DNA of 64,000 bases from Chytridium lagenaria (Eukaryota; Chytridiomycota; Chytridiomycetes; Chytridiales; Chytridiaceae). This document shows, in pieces, positions 10,745-21,998 of this stretch. A model generated the notes under the pieces. The model had not been told where the DNA came from. It saw only the letters and a list, made by a program, of their open reading frames with translations, and did not search any database. The stretch spans positions 62,001 to 126,000 of the forward strand of contig JAHLKC010000056.1 in assembly GCA_025449115.1 (NCBI GenBank), given 5' to 3'. The position numbers were made by a program, and so were the translations under genes. Every line of letters starts with the position of its first letter. Positions within the stretch are counted from its first letter, which is position 1.

Positions 10745-12298
10745 ATGGCCGATAATGTCCCACCCCCACCCCTTCCACTGGACGCTCATTTGACTACATG
10801 GAATGGTGTTCTTGTGAGCGTCCTCCCTTACTCCACCCTTAAGACGATCGCCGCCGCTATTGGCATTCCTCGTCCCTGGCCGAAAGGCCTCATCACCATG
10901 CGACCCCGCATCATGACAGCACTTTCTGCGATCGTTCCTCGGCCGGTGGCCGATCCGGTTACTAATCTTACAGCGTTTGTTCCTCCGGTCATCGTCCCTA
11001 ACGACGGCAACATCGTCAATAACGACGGCGATAACAACAATGTTCACAATGCTCCCGCCGGCAATGATCAGAACGTTATCGGTGTTCCCGACGCTCTTGC
11101 TCAAGCCCGTAAACAACTGGAAGACGCTGAGGCCACTATTCGGGCTCATCAGGATCGCATTGCCGTCCTGGAACAGTCCCGTCCTGCGCTTCGTCTTCCG
11201 GCCTCTTTACCACCATCGGTGTTGGATATTGGTCAATTTATCCGCGATACCGATGTTTTTTCAGATGACCCATATGTTCCGGTAAGTCCTATATGGTGTT
11301 TCTTTCTTTCTTGTTTTCTCTTTCTTGTTTATTATCAATGTGCTCTCTCGGCATATTCTTAATGGCCTCTAGCCATCGTGGGCGTTGTCGCACTCCCGTC
11401 ATCTCCCTTAGGCGCGCTTCCTGCCGCTTCTGTTCCCGTTATGACATACTCCCGTCATGACGTTTAAACGGTCTTCAGACCGTTTCCCACCATGCTCGCC
11501 CCCCCAGGCTGGCATCCCACTGGGCTACCCACATCCCATCCCTCGTTGGGCCACCCTCAACCCATCCTCTGGCATTTCCCGGCCAGACTCCCATCCCACG
11601 TGTGGTCATCCCTTGGCCCTTTCGATTTCCTTGAGATTTTCATAAAAGGTTATCGGATTCTCACCATCTTCCTCCTTCTTTCATAGCACATCGCTATCTA
11701 TACTCTCGCTCTTCGGGCTTTTCGGGCCGAGGCCTCTGAGTATCTTCGATCGAGTGAGAAGGACACCCCTCCTTCTTGGCTCCGTTCTCGTGAGGCGTTC
11801 TTTAGTCGCCTCTCTACACTCCATGACACCGGGGTCGACTGCCAGTGCCTGTCTCCAGCCCAATCCTCTGCTTGGAAGACCCTTCTTAATCGCACCCACT
11901 TTCGCCTGGCCGATGGGGAATACCTTCCTCTACGTAACGAGCTTTCGGCCATCGTCACCATCCTGGGTTGGCGATTACCCAACGCTGACGCATCTTTGCT
12001 TGCGGCGGCAATTCTGACGGAATCCCGACAATTAGGCAATGCGGTTAAGATTACTCATTCCCGCCGCCTCGCCCATACTCCATACGATCGTCCGTCCTCG
12101 GCGATTACTACGGATGTTCGTCCTGTTACTTCCGGAAATTTGAAGTCGTCGGCTGATACTTGCTCCAAACCTCCTATCGAACAGAATACCTGTGGCCATT
12201 GCAGGAAGCGTGGCCATTATGGCAAAGACTGCACTATTCGTTGCTCCCGACCAAGCGCTACCAGTTTGGTTTGTGCTCGCCTTCACTGTTCTTCCTAA
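10745..12298 (+). CDS. DIRS-1 Gag-like protein with CCHC zinc knuckle, split by an intron
   Basis: The ATG at 10745 (M-A-D-N-V-P-P-P-P) opens 179 codons ending at 11281, where GTAAGT follows. The reading resumes in phase at 11687 after TCATAG (H-I-A-I-Y-T-L-A-L-R-A-F) and runs to the stop at 12298, about 382 residues in all. The first part has a short coiled-coil stretch (A-Q-A-R-K-Q-L-E-D-A-E-A-T-I). A knuckle C-G-H-C-R-K-R-G-H-Y-G-K-D-C (CX2CX4HX4C) lies near 12191-12232, as in retroelement nucleocapsid proteins. The role would be packaging of element RNA. An upstream ATG at 10658 lies inside the A1 repeat and is less likely to be used. The 405-base intron is a prediction from splice consensus and phase. 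Confidence 0.7.
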
Positions 12299-12469
12299 TT
12301 TTCCCACTGTTACTTTTGTTCGGCATAAACATTAATACATATGTTTCCATATTATTTTACCTTTGTTCTACGTCCAGCCGCCTATACCTTCATCCTGGTG
12401 TCGTTCCGATGGTTCCCCAACCGCTTCCCCCCTCGCTCCGAGTTGGCATCGACACTGTCGGGTCTTTTG

Positions 12470-14375
12470 GCTGGAACCCTCCATGCTACCCCTCACGACA
12501 TTCCTTTCCCCAACCCTTCCGATTTCGTAGCTGGATGCGTCAACTCTTCCACTCTTCCCATGTGGGATGAGATTTTGGCTTATTCCCCGCCTCAAGTGTC
12601 TTCTATGGTTCGCCGTTGGGTGGCCGAGGGTGTCCGCGTTGACGATTTCCTCCAACATTTAGTGGCCTTTATCGTGGTATCCACTATTCCGGTGACCTCC
12701 CGCCTCGGGGGATCGCTCCCACATATCCCGTCCCTCCGGCTTTCGCGGACTTTGTATCTACGTTCACCGCCAAAGATATTCAATCAGGCGCTCGCCGTAT
12801 TGTGGGTCCTGTCTCGGCCACCTTTCCATCCTCTCTCCATATGGTTAATCCCATTTTAATTGAACCCACTAAACCACGTAAGTGCGACGATTGCACCCTC
12901 CTTAATTGCTGGATGAAACCTCTCCCGTTCACTATGGAAGGTATCCAGTCTCTTACATACTGGACCTCTCGTTCCGCGGTGGTCATCGATATTGCTTCCT
13001 GCTTCAATAACATTCCCCTCCACCCGTCAAGCTACAAATACTTTGGTACGATCGCTCGAGTTAATGGGATTCCGTCTACCTCGTCTCGGACCGTACTTGT
13101 GTTCGGCTGGTCACCCTCCCCCGTACCTTCACCATTCCGTCGGACAAGCGGCGTATTTTCCTAGACCTGGCCTCCTCAATATTATCTTCCGACACTGCTT
13201 CCCTCTCCTTACTGGAAAGCTTTGCTGGAAAATGCGCCCATTTTGCTCTTATTGTCCCGGGGGGTTATCTTTCACACGAGGTCTCTATCTGGCCATCTCG
13301 TCGGCACGCTCCGCTTCCAAACCTCTCTCTCCTCATCCTCCTCCTTCCCGGTTGCCGTTACGCCCTCCTTGTCGGACGAGATATCTTTATGGATGTCCTT
13401 GGTTATCTCTAACACTCCTTACCTCTGGGCTTCCTCAGCCCACCGTATACTTACCATCCGCACAGACGCCAGCAACACACGGTGGGGTGGCCATCTCTAC
13501 CTCTCCGCCCCTCCATCTACCCCGCCACCTCATTCTACCTCCACAAACCCTCCCAATCTTACTTTTCAACCTTCTCCAAAGGACCTGGCGGCTGGTGGTG
13601 ATTGGAACCTGATCTCTTACCCGCCTCCGGCTCATCCATCAACCTGCGTGAGGCTGTGGCTTGCCGCCGGTCCCTTGAGGCCTTTCTTCCACATCTCTCT
13701 CGGGCTTTTGTGGATGTTACGTCTCACCTTCCCTCGCTTCTGCCTTGCGGTCCCCGACTCCTCGGGATTGGTTAAACGTGGGTGTCGACAATTCTGGCTT
13801 ATATGCTGCGTTGGTTAAAGGCTCCTCTCGATCACTGGCCATTAATGCGGAAGTCCGACGTATTTTTGACCTGGCACGTTCTTCAGGCCTCCGCCTCGTT
13901 TTCCACCACGTCCCTGGGTCGGTTAACACAGAGGCGATAATATTTCTCGGGAGTCCCCAGATGGCGATTATTCGCTCACTACCTCGGCGTTCGGTCGTAT
14001 TCTCACTGCTCATGGCCCTTTCACTATGGATGCTATGGCCTCACCCCTCACGGCCAAACATCCTCGCTACCTTACCCGCTACCTTTGTCCGGGTCTTCCG
14101 GCACTAACTTTTTCGCGTGGTCTCCCGACCCCCAACTTCCTCCGGAACATCTTTACGTTTACCCCCCTTTTCTCTCCTTAAGGCTACCGTTGCTTTTCTC
14201 CTGTCCCTACCTGTACCTTTACTATAGTTGTTCCCCGTCTTTACCACTCCTGGTGGCCCCCGTTGGTCCATGCCGGCCGGTACTCCGTGGTTGTTGGGCT
14301 CCTGTGGTGACCCTCTCTTACTGGGTATTCCTCCTCCGCTCGCACCATCATACCTCTTTCTCTTCCATATGACTT
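12470..14375 (+). pseudogene. DIRS-1 reverse transcriptase / RNase H, frame-broken and lacking the RT catalytic box
   Basis: RT features appear in several frames: G-V-R-V-D-D-F-L-Q-H-L (about 12630), P-P-A-F-A-D-F-V (12737), I-E-P-T-K-P-R-K-C-D-D-C (12860), and motif A as V-V-I-D-I-A-S-C-F-N-N-I-P-L-H-P (about 12982). After Y-F-G-T-I-A-R-V-N-G (about 13068) the sequence goes within some 16 codons to L-P-R-T-F-T-I-P-S-D-K, a part that normally lies over 100 residues later. The segment with the YxDD box is absent. RNase H is visible as T-D-A-S-N-T-R-W-G-G (about 13463) and V-D-N-S-G-L-Y-A-A-L-V-K-G (about 13775), then H-H-V-P-G-S-V-N-T-E-A. A downstream conserved stretch with G-P-F-T-M-D-A-M-A follows near 14020. 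At least four frame changes are needed. Confidence 0.75.
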
Positions 14376-15013
14376 TGTTGTCTTCCATCGCTCTTTCTGA
14401 CTTGTGAGACTTACCCTTTTCAATAACATTTTGTCCAGACTTTCTATATGTCCCAAGACATGCTACTCCCCCATGTTTGCACTCGCTGTGCTCTGCATCT
14501 CCACCCCACATTTTCCTTCTGTCCATCCTGTGGGTGGCCGGCGTCCGCTTCTCCCGCCTCTCACCTTCTCCCACCTTAGACGATTCCCCTGCCGGCCCCG
14601 ATTCCTATCTTACCACTCGTCGTCAGGCTTTCCAGACTTCCCTCCAAACCTTACCTAAACGATCCTCAAAGACCGTTCCCTTAAAGCCTTTACCACCTTC
14701 CTTTCCTCTCTCCAACCCCCTCTTTCTCTCTCTTCGGCTTCTCCCTCCGTGGTTGTGGATTACCTCATTTCTAAAGACCATACAGCTAACACGCAATACC
14801 ACCATGGGTCTTGCCCCCACGAGGGCCGCCACCTCCCAGCAGCGTGTCTTAGTGTCTTGCACCTCTTCTTGCCCCTCTCCAACAACGTGCCCTCATCGGC
14901 TCTTCGCCGGGACGATCCAGCTCCATTGCCCTATTTGCGCCAGCACCGGCCTCCATAGCCCGCCAGATCAGTCTTCTTAAGACTGCCTTTCATTCTGCAG
15001 GTTTCATCGACTC

Positions 15014-15985
15014 TTGGTCTCCCTCGCTCTCCACTGGAAACCCTGTCGACTCTATTCTCGTCAACCAATATCTGGCTTTCCTCCACCCGCGAAGGCCAAT
15101 CCGCCTCCTTGCTCCCATCCAGGCCACCCCTGTTTTCCCCTCGACCTTGTCTTCCGGGATTGCGTTTGGCAGTCCGCCGCCTCTCATGCCGCTCTCCACC
15201 GTCCAGTGGTGGGGGTCTATACCCGCCTCATTGCCCTACAGAATACGGCGTTTTGTCTTCTCACAGCGGCCGCCGGCTACCGTGGTGGGGATATCGCCCG
15301 CCTGGATCCTCATGCCGTCACGTGGCTCCCGGATGGTTCTGGCATCCACATTGCCCTTTTCACTGGCAAAACCGTGAAGGCCGGCACGGTCGAACGTATT
15401 GCCCTTGTTTTCGACCCTCTTCCTTCCCGCTGCGTCATCCTTGCTCTACGCGACTATGCTCTCGAATGTCGCACGGTTGGCCTTCCCCTTACCCAGTGTC
15501 CCTTTGTTTTTCCCCACTTTACTCCTAACACCAACAATCTCCAACGTCCCACCGGTTACTCCGTTTTCCAGTCTCGCTTCAGTGCGGCACTCCATGCCAC
15601 CACGGGCTATCATGGCGAAACCATTCATGGTTTACGCGTCGCCACCGCCATCTCGACAGTCGTTTCTGAAGACCGCATCCCTCTGGTCATGCAGGCCGGC
15701 CATTGGCGTTCCCCGGCCACTGCTGCGCGCTACGCCCAACTCTCCGCGGCAGTATCCCCCTCCCCAAACGGGCTCTCGCCGAGTGGCAATCTGCCCTTGT
15801 TTCTTGGAAGAACCACTTACCCTCATTTTTATTCTTTTATAACCTCACCTTTAATTCCTAATAAACACTTTTCTTTCCGGACCCCTAAGCATTGGGTCTC
15901 TTCCCGGACTCGCTATTCAGAGTTGAGCATTGGCGAGTGCATAGCCCGCCCGCTCGAGCCCTTTTTCTCCAGAGCTGAATACTAG
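15014..15985 (+). CDS. DIRS-1 tyrosine recombinase, catalytic residues intact
   Basis: Integrates the circular DNA form by site-specific recombination (family knowledge). One open frame of 323 codons contains the complete catalytic set: Arg in A-G-Y-R-G-G-D-I-A-R-L (residue 90), the H-x-x-R box I-H-G-L-R (His205, Arg208), A-G-H-W (His230), and the nucleophile in A-A-R-Y-A-Q-L (Tyr240). Basic residues at T-G-K-T-V-K (119-122) could supply the catalytic Lys. The N-terminal DNA-binding part probably starts upstream in frames interrupted near 14980, so the ATG at 15014 is only the first in this frame. It ends just inside the B1 repeat, as usual for this element type. Having an intact recombinase beside a deleted RT is unusual. 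Confidence 0.85.
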   Translation: MVSLALHWKPCRLYSRQPISGFPPPAKANPPPCSHPGHPCFPLDLVFRDCVWQSAASHAALHRPVVGVYTRLIALQNTAFCLLTAAAGYRGGDIARLDPHAVTWLPDGSGIHIALFTGKTVKAGTVERIALVFDPLPSRCVILALRDYALECRTVGLPLTQCPFVFPHFTPNTNNLQRPTGYSVFQSRFSAALHATTGYHGETIHGLRVATAISTVVSEDRIPLVMQAGHWRSPATAARYAQLSAAVSPSPNGLSPSGNLPLFLGRTTYPHFYSFITSPLIPNKHFSFRTPKHWVSSRTRYSELSIGECIARPLEPFFSRAEY

Positions 15986-15997
15986 AGATAATAGACA
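15942..15997 (+). repeat. DIRS-1 split repeat B1
   Basis: It shares TAGCCCGC, GAGCCCTTTTTCTCCAGAGC and ATACTAGAGATAATAGACA with B2. It abuts A2 directly at 15997/15998, which is the junction expected from a circular intermediate. Confidence 0.85.
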
Positions 15998-16144
15998 TAA
16001 TCTCCAGTTACCTGGGGTCACACAAGGTCCGGACAAGGTCGGACATTATGTGCACAAGGTATCGGTGAGTTGAGAAAATGAAGGACAACTTCTTCATTTT
16101 TCTCCGTCTCAACTGCACTATCCAGTGCGGTCAATTCGCTTTGT
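15998..16144 (+). repeat. DIRS-1 split repeat A2
   Basis: Internal copy of A1, lacking its 21-base insertion. It is separated from B2 by about 250 pyrimidine-rich bases (16145-16391) with no convincing gene. Confidence 0.85.
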
Positions 16145-16391
16145 CCCACCACCATCCCCCTTTTCTCCGCCTTTCTCGGCCTTTCCCGTCCCTTTCTTGT
16201 CCACTCCTGGCTACCTTCCCACCACCCCTTTTTCTCAATACCTCCTTCCGTTTTTTAATTAACCTGTCATATTGTTTATTTTCTTTTCGGATAGGTAGTC
16301 ATGTTTCTACCCGCGCTGTGTTTCAGCCCCCAGGTTCAACTCCCGGTAGCCAGTGTGTGGTTTTCTTTCTTGTCTTGCTTCGGGCTCTCTT

Positions 16392-16445
16392 TAGCCCGCT
16401 TGCGAGCCCTTTTTCTCCAGAGCTGAATACTAGAGATAATAGACA
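16392..16445 (+). repeat. DIRS-1 split repeat B2 (right end)
   Basis: Right terminus, ending ATAATAGACA just before the host array resumes with TTTTTGTTGTTACC. Confidence 0.85.
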
Positions 16446-17180
16446 TTTTTTGTTGTTACCGCGTTCGACGGAGATCATACCTAGTTGAGTTGTGACGCCT
16501 CTTACTCATACCATTTCTCAAATATAAAAATACATCGTTTATCGTCCCTCTATCATCTCCAGACGTAGCAACAGCAAACATGCGTAGATGAAGACGAATC
16601 GTGAAATGTTGGTGTTTTGATGAGGGTGGTTTGGTGCAGTGGGTGGGTGTCAAGTTACCTGTTCATTCCATCCCCACAAAGACTCCCAACTCGGCACGGG
16701 ATTTGTTTCGGGAAAGACCTGGACGTGTTGGGGTGTTGTTGTGGGTGCGTTGTTTTTAAGTGGTGCGGGACTTTACGCGTGATAGATATCACGTAATTTT
16801 TTGTTGTTACGCGTTCGACGGAAATCATACCAAGTTCAGTTGTGACGCCTCTTATCCATACCATTTCTCAAATATAAAAATACATCGTTTGTCGTCCCTC
16901 TATCATCTCCACACGTAGCAACACAAACCATGCGTAGATGAAGACGAATCATGCAACGTTAGTATTTTAATTAGGGTGGTTGGTGGGTGTCAAGTTACTG
17001 TTCATTCCATCCCCACAAAAACGCCAAACTCTGCAACGGGATTCGTTCCGGGAGAAACCTGGACGTGTTGGGGTGTTGTTGTGGGTGCTTTGTTGTTGAA
17101 CTCAGTGTTGGGACTTTACGCTGGAATTGTTTGTTGACAGAAATCACTCATACCAAGTTGAGTTTGTGACGCCTCGTATC
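16446..17180 (+). repeat. 357-bp CE4-derived array, right part after the DIRS-1 insertion
   Basis: About two more units. The first resumes mid-unit at TTTTTGTTGTTACC and passes through the copied C-terminal stretch to TTTACGCGTGATAGATATC near 16776. The second is more diverged and breaks down near 17120, where the stop context is lost. These units share the 357-base organisation with the left part, so the array was contiguous before insertion. Confidence 0.85.
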
Positions 17181-17487
17181 CAAACGTAAAAACACATCAT
17201 CGTCTATCTACATCTTTTTAAAATGATTGCTGCGTAAAGAAAGTTCATTGCTAACAAGCAAACTCGACGCCGTTGACGAGAAACACATAAACAATCATAG
17301 AAGATAAAGCGTTTTAAACCTCCATTGAACTTTATAACAAAGGGGTAGAACCCCCCGCCAACACGAAAAAAAGGCGAGAAAAAGATATCGTAAAAAGAGA
17401 GATATGAACTGAAACAATAGAGATACTGACCGCGCAAAAAAAAAAAAAAGAGATATGTAATACGTAAACCACGCATGTCCAGCAGCA
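17181..17487. other. Spacer between the repeat array and CE4-B
   Basis: About 300 AT-rich bases with poly-A near 17440. It probably includes the 3' end and polyadenylation region of the minus-strand CE4-B gene. No gene was seen. Confidence 0.45.
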
Positions 17488-19327
17488 TTAAAAGATATTA
17501 AAGTCACTAAACCATTCATACACCATCATCATCAACATGGCGGCAACAACCACACTTCCAACCTCCACCTCTCTCCCCGTTCCACTCTTTGTCGTGGTAG
17601 TGGTGGTGGTGGTGGTCACCCCGCCGTCGGCCTCCCCGCCCCGTCACCGTCACACTCACCCCCCCTCCGTCGTCTCCGTCACAACAGGCCTCAATCCTCC
17701 TCTCTCAAAGGCAACCCAACCCCTTTAATAACACCACCACCGGATCCAAATCCTCCAAATACGCTTCCCGGCCTTCACACTGCGCCACCGTGACAGGCCG
17801 AACGTTCTCAACCTCTCAATGGAACGCGGTGTCGACATCATGGTTGTCGCATTGGTGGTATTGGAGGGTACTCCATAGCTGGAACGGTGCCATTCAACAC
17901 CATCGGAAGAACAAGGGACGCTGCGGTGAATTGTACGGTGTCAATTCATGCGCGAGGGAGATGAACCCCGTGTAGGGGGGTGCGGGTGCTCCTACGGGGT
18001 TGTTGGGGACCCATGTTAATCCTGGGTCATCGGGTGTCAGGCTGGTTGGAACCCTTGTGCGAGGACGCGTTCGTATCGGGAGGTGACGTTGAGGGGGGTC
18101 CAGAGGGTGGTGTCGAGACGGTGGGTGTTGTTGGGGAGGGTGGTGATGGCGGTGGAGAGGGGAAAGAAGGAGGCACCGGTGTCGTTGGAGACAATGTTCC
18201 AGAGGGCGGTGCGCATGTTGAAGGCGTGGATGAGGTTGCGGATGCGGTCGTCAGTGTCGCCGTCTGGATGTGTGGGTTAGAAGGGGGTTTTGGGATGGAA
18301 AGGAGGAAAGGAAAATGGGATATTACAAGGGTTGCGGTAGTAGCGAGGGACTTTTTCCGATCACGTCGTATACGGCGCGAGCGGATAAGATGATTTCACT
18401 AATCATTTCGTCGGTGGTTTGGGCGGTATTGTGGCCGTGAGACCAGGAATGTAACCTAGATGATGGGTTGGTTAGTTTTATATATATTTGGATAAGAAAT
18501 GTGGATAAAACTTACGCAATCTGATGACCCGCTCTGTATGCGGCTCTCAGGTTATCCTTGTACTGTTGCGATGCTACAACGTGTGCGCCAATCACAAGAA
18601 TGTGGCAGTGACGTTGTAGCTGCGAAGAAGATCGAGGTATTGAGGTGTTTGAGTCCAAGGTCCATCATCGTAACTAGAAAAAGTGGATATAGAAAAGAAA
18701 AGAGTTTAGGTTTTACCACACATACCTCAACTTTAATAAAGAAAAACTTACGTAAAGGCCCAGGTCCCTTCGGGACATGCACATAATTCAGTAGCAAGGT
18801 GTTCGGGGGTACCCCAAGGAACTCCAGCAGCATTGGGACCCCCTGCACCCCAAAAAGTGCCTGTGGGAGAGGGTTCTTTGACATTGAGGGGGTAGTCTGG
18901 GTTGACGCGAGAGTTGATGAATTCAGACCAAGCTGGCACGCTTGGAGGAGCAGGAATCTATAGTATGATATAGAATTAGAATTGTGTAGGGAGGTTTTGT
19001 ATTCAACGATGGAGATGCATACCCTAAACTGCTCCCCAAAGACGTTTGCCTGTGGTAGTTGCACAGGATCGCAGGTGGGATAGTTTGTGTCAAAGCAAGG
19101 TCTTGCATTTACGGAAGGGGTGCCTGGAGCGTTCTGCTGAGGTGCTGGGATAGCATTTGAGGATGTAGGGGAGAGGAGTAGGGTAATGGAGAGAAGGAGG
19201 AGGTAGGAGGAGGTAGTGGTAGTAGTAGTGGTAGTAGTAGTAGTAGTGGTGATGGATGATGATGACTCTGATGATGGAGATGATGGATGATCTGATGATG
19301 AGAGTGATGGTGATGATGAGGATGCAT
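17488..19327 (-). CDS. CE4-B: chitin deacetylase paralogue, several one-base frame breaks
   Basis: Exons read on the minus strand: about 19327-19023, 18957-18752, 18673-18516, 18455-18327 and 18263-17488. They contain a Thr-rich then hydrophobic leader (L-L-L-L-S-I-T-L-L-L-S), the family Cys pair C-F-D-T-N-Y-P-T-C, T-W-A-F-T-Y-D-D-G-P (motif 1, first residue Tyr instead of Phe), R-A-G-H-Q-I-A then L-H-S-W-S-H-G-H (motif 2), G-D-T-D-D-R-I-R-N (motif 3 region), A-L-W-N-I-V-S-N-D, and F-I-S-L-A-H-E-L. One base is lacking near 18593 and one is extra in an A run near 18340. More breaks lie near 18030 and 17890. The 3' end codes a Thr run and a hydrophobic tail. Exon positions match CE4-A. Start and stop are uncertain; it is a pseudogene if the breaks are real. 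Confidence 0.7.
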
Positions 19328-19330
19328 TAT
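19200..19330. repeat. GTA/GAT trinucleotide-rich microsatellite in the CE4-B leader
   Basis: Runs of (GTA)n and (GAT)n with interruptions. On the minus strand they encode Thr/Ser runs just before the hydrophobic leader of CE4-B. Length variation here makes its start codon hard to place. Confidence 0.7.
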
Positions 19331-20193
19331 TATTATTTAATTAATTATTGAATGAATGAATAAAGGTATCTAGGTATCTGTAGTCTATGTCAATGTGTAT
19401 GCAGACTCTATAATAGAATTCCACTAGAGATTTGAGGCTGAATAATAATGTTGAATATTGAATAAATAAATATTAAATATGTCAAGTGGCAAGCCGATAA
19501 TATGTAGCTCTTTCAATTATTGATTAATTAATTATTAGTAATTAAAATTTGAATTAAACTATTATAGTCCAATACACTCGGACATACACACATCAATAAT
19601 TAAACGAGTCTTCAAGATGCACTGCTGTTTATTCTTGTGTCTATACAGTACATATGAACAACCTATGAGCTATACAAAGGAATGAAGAAGGGTAGTGACT
19701 GCTGATGTTCACTTTTGGATAGAAAAAAGTCTGCTTCTCAATGATACATGATAAAGGGAAAACTATAAAAGTTAAAAGTCGTGCTGCTGCAGGCTTCTGT
19801 GACTACTGGTCACCTATTATATAGCTTTTTTGGGATGGAGTATTTTTCATGTCGTATCCACCAAGTTCCATAAAAAAGATTTTTTTGTGTTTGTGCAAGG
19901 GGGTCAAGCAAGGGGTATTTGTTTGCTTGTTTCTCTCTATCTATCTATGTATTTATGTAACATTTATATACCCCCGTCATCCCATCCATCCATATCTATC
20001 CCATTCTGTTTGAATTTTGTAACATTCGTCTCCTTGGAGTCCTGCTGAGGTGTTCAGTTCATTCTCGTACACTCACACAAGTATCTACCCCATACGTTTA
20101 GATTGAGGACTACCACCCCTCAGAAAAGAAAAGACATCCGGACAGCTTTTTTCTCATCTTACACACCACTCTCTACGGGTTTCCCAGGAAAAA
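19331..20193. other. Divergent promoter region, no gene seen
   Basis: AT-rich spacer of about 860 bases between CE4-B (-) and the coiled-coil protein gene (+), so probably promoters for both. No domain-bearing frame was seen. Confidence 0.5.
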
Positions 20194-21998
20194 ATGACAG
20201 TGATGGTCATGGACACTCTAGTTGCTCCATCACCACTATCATCATCATCATCATCATCATTAACAAACGACACAGCAGCATCTCTCTCCATCACATTCAC
20301 ACATCACGACACCACATCACCCACTACATCCACTCCTTCTCTCACATCATCCATGACGTCAGCCGATACAACACCATCACCAGCATCACCCCACACACTC
20401 ACCCATCCCACCCCATCATCATCATCTGCATCAACCTCTTTCCCAACTCCATCTTCATCCACGCCCAACTCTCCAAAACCCCTTAAACCCACATCATCCC
20501 TTAAAACATTCATGAAAACCCTTCACCCCCCAAGAGGTCCCCACACCACCATGCCCGGTCGAACCGCTTCCAACACCACCTCCCTCTCTGCCTCCCGAAC
20601 CGCCTCCAACTCTTCCCAACACAACACCCGTTCCCTCCACAACATGGTCCGCTCCACCACACATCAACCTCCTCCCCTAAAACACAAATCACCCACCCAA
20701 GACCCCCATTACACTGCAACCCTTCAACGCATGGACCTTGACGGCGCAGCCCTCATTGTCCAACTCTCCACCCTCAACAAACTCCTTGCCAACTCGAACC
20801 TCCCTCAACTCCCACGCACCCTCGCTCCAGGTCCCCCCTCTCTCCACGATCTCCGAGACACCCTTGACGCCGTCCGATCCATCCTCACCATGGTGCATCA
20901 CGCGCATCGACGGTTGGACGAGGAAACGGCGGTGCAGGGTCGACTTCGGGGAGAGATGAAGGCGCAGAGTGTGAGGATTGAAAAGATGAGGAGGGAGGAG
21001 GAACGGAGGGAACGGGAACGGGCGAGCCTTGAAGCGAGGTGTGGGAGTGCTGAAGCTGCTTTGAGGAGTTGTGTGGGGAGGTGTAGGGATTTGGAGCAGG
21101 AGATGGCGAGAGTGCGAAAGGATTTTAGAGTTGCGATGGAGGATGGGGAGGGTGGGGGAGTTGGTGGTGCTGGTGGTGGGGTGGGAATGGGGTGATGGCT
21201 GTGGCGATGGTGGCGGGGAGTGCGGCGTGTTGTGCGGGATGTGGAGGGGTGAGAGGGAGTAAAGGGGTTGGACCGTTGAGGAAATGGGGGTTGACTTGTG
21301 TTCGGTGTTGTGAGGTTTGGAGAAAGGCAAGAGAGGAACACGACGCTACTACTGCCCATGACCCCGTTGAGGAACTTTTTGAAGACGTTCAAGTTGATCC
21401 AGACGTGGAAGAGGTAGTCGTACCTGTTGTCACCGAGAAGAAGAAGGCGGTGGTGGTGATTCCTGATGTTGTGATGTGTAGGGAGGAGGAGGAAGCGCTT
21501 GTGGCTGCGCGTGCGGCTGCTGTAGCGAAAGCGCATGCTGGGGAAGTGAATACGGAGGCGGCGCATGCTGCTGCGAGGAGGGCGGAAGAGGATGCGCTTT
21601 ATTTGAGCGCGATGGCGGCTTTGGCTGTGGAGAGGAGGAGGGAGGAGGAGAAGGCTGGAGAGATTTTGGGGAGGTATATGAAGGGAGAGGAGTCTGAGTC
21701 GTCGTCGTCTGTGGATACCGATGAGGAGGAGGACGTACCTCGTCAACCTTTTTCTGGGGCCATGCCGTTGGTGAATGCTGTGAGGACGGGTCGGGGATTG
21801 ATTTCTGTGCCGTTTAAGAGTGCTGGTGCTGGATTGTCGCCTGTGGGGGGTGTTGTGGGTGCGGTGGCGAATGTTGGGACGAGGGGGAGGAGTTTTTCGG
21901 GGAGTAGTGGGGGGTCTTTGAATGGGGATGGGGGGCGGTCTCCATTGAATGGGGATAGGGGACGGAGGGCGGGGAAGAAGGGGGGTGGACAGAGGTGA
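20194..21998 (+). CDS. Ser/Thr/Pro-rich coiled-coil protein, function unknown
   Basis: The ATG at 20194 (M-T-V-M-V-M-D-T-L) opens 333 codons. Residues 1-180 are Ser/Thr/Pro-rich and probably disordered. Residues about 195-250 are a helical segment beginning L-Q-R-M-D-L-D-G-A-A-L-I. Residues 255-320 are a strongly charged coiled coil (R-L-D-E-E-T, then M-R-R-E-E-E-R-R-E-R-E-R). The frame stops at 21195 after a Gly-rich run, but the next frame starts there without a gap and gives 268 more residues. These hold a Cys cluster (C-C-A-G-C-G-G ... C-V-R-C-C), an Ala/Glu helical part, an acidic patch E-S-E-S-S-S-S-V-D-T-D-E-E-E-D and a Gly/Ser/Arg tail. A one-base loss near 21190 is the simplest explanation, so I treat it as one gene. 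No known family was recognised; a scaffold or cytoskeletal role is only a guess. Confidence 0.5.

Larger units (their letters stand above)
10557..16445 (+). mobile_element. DIRS-1: PAT/Ngaro-like tyrosine-recombinase retroelement with split direct repeats
   Basis: The layout is A1 (10557-10723), gag, RT-RNase H, recombinase, B1 (15942-15997), A2 (15998-16144), B2 (16392-16445). A1 matches A2 and B1 matches B2. This A1-B1A2-B2 order of split direct repeats is diagnostic of Ngaro/PAT elements of the DIRS order. The element interrupts the 357-bp CE4 array: the left flank ends CACGTAA and the right flank resumes TTTTTGTTG of the same unit, with no target-site duplication, as expected for recombinase-mediated insertion. 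A1 carries about 21 extra bases (10567-10587) absent from A2. The element reads on the plus strand. Gag and recombinase look intact, but the RT is damaged, so it is probably not autonomous. Confidence 0.9.
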
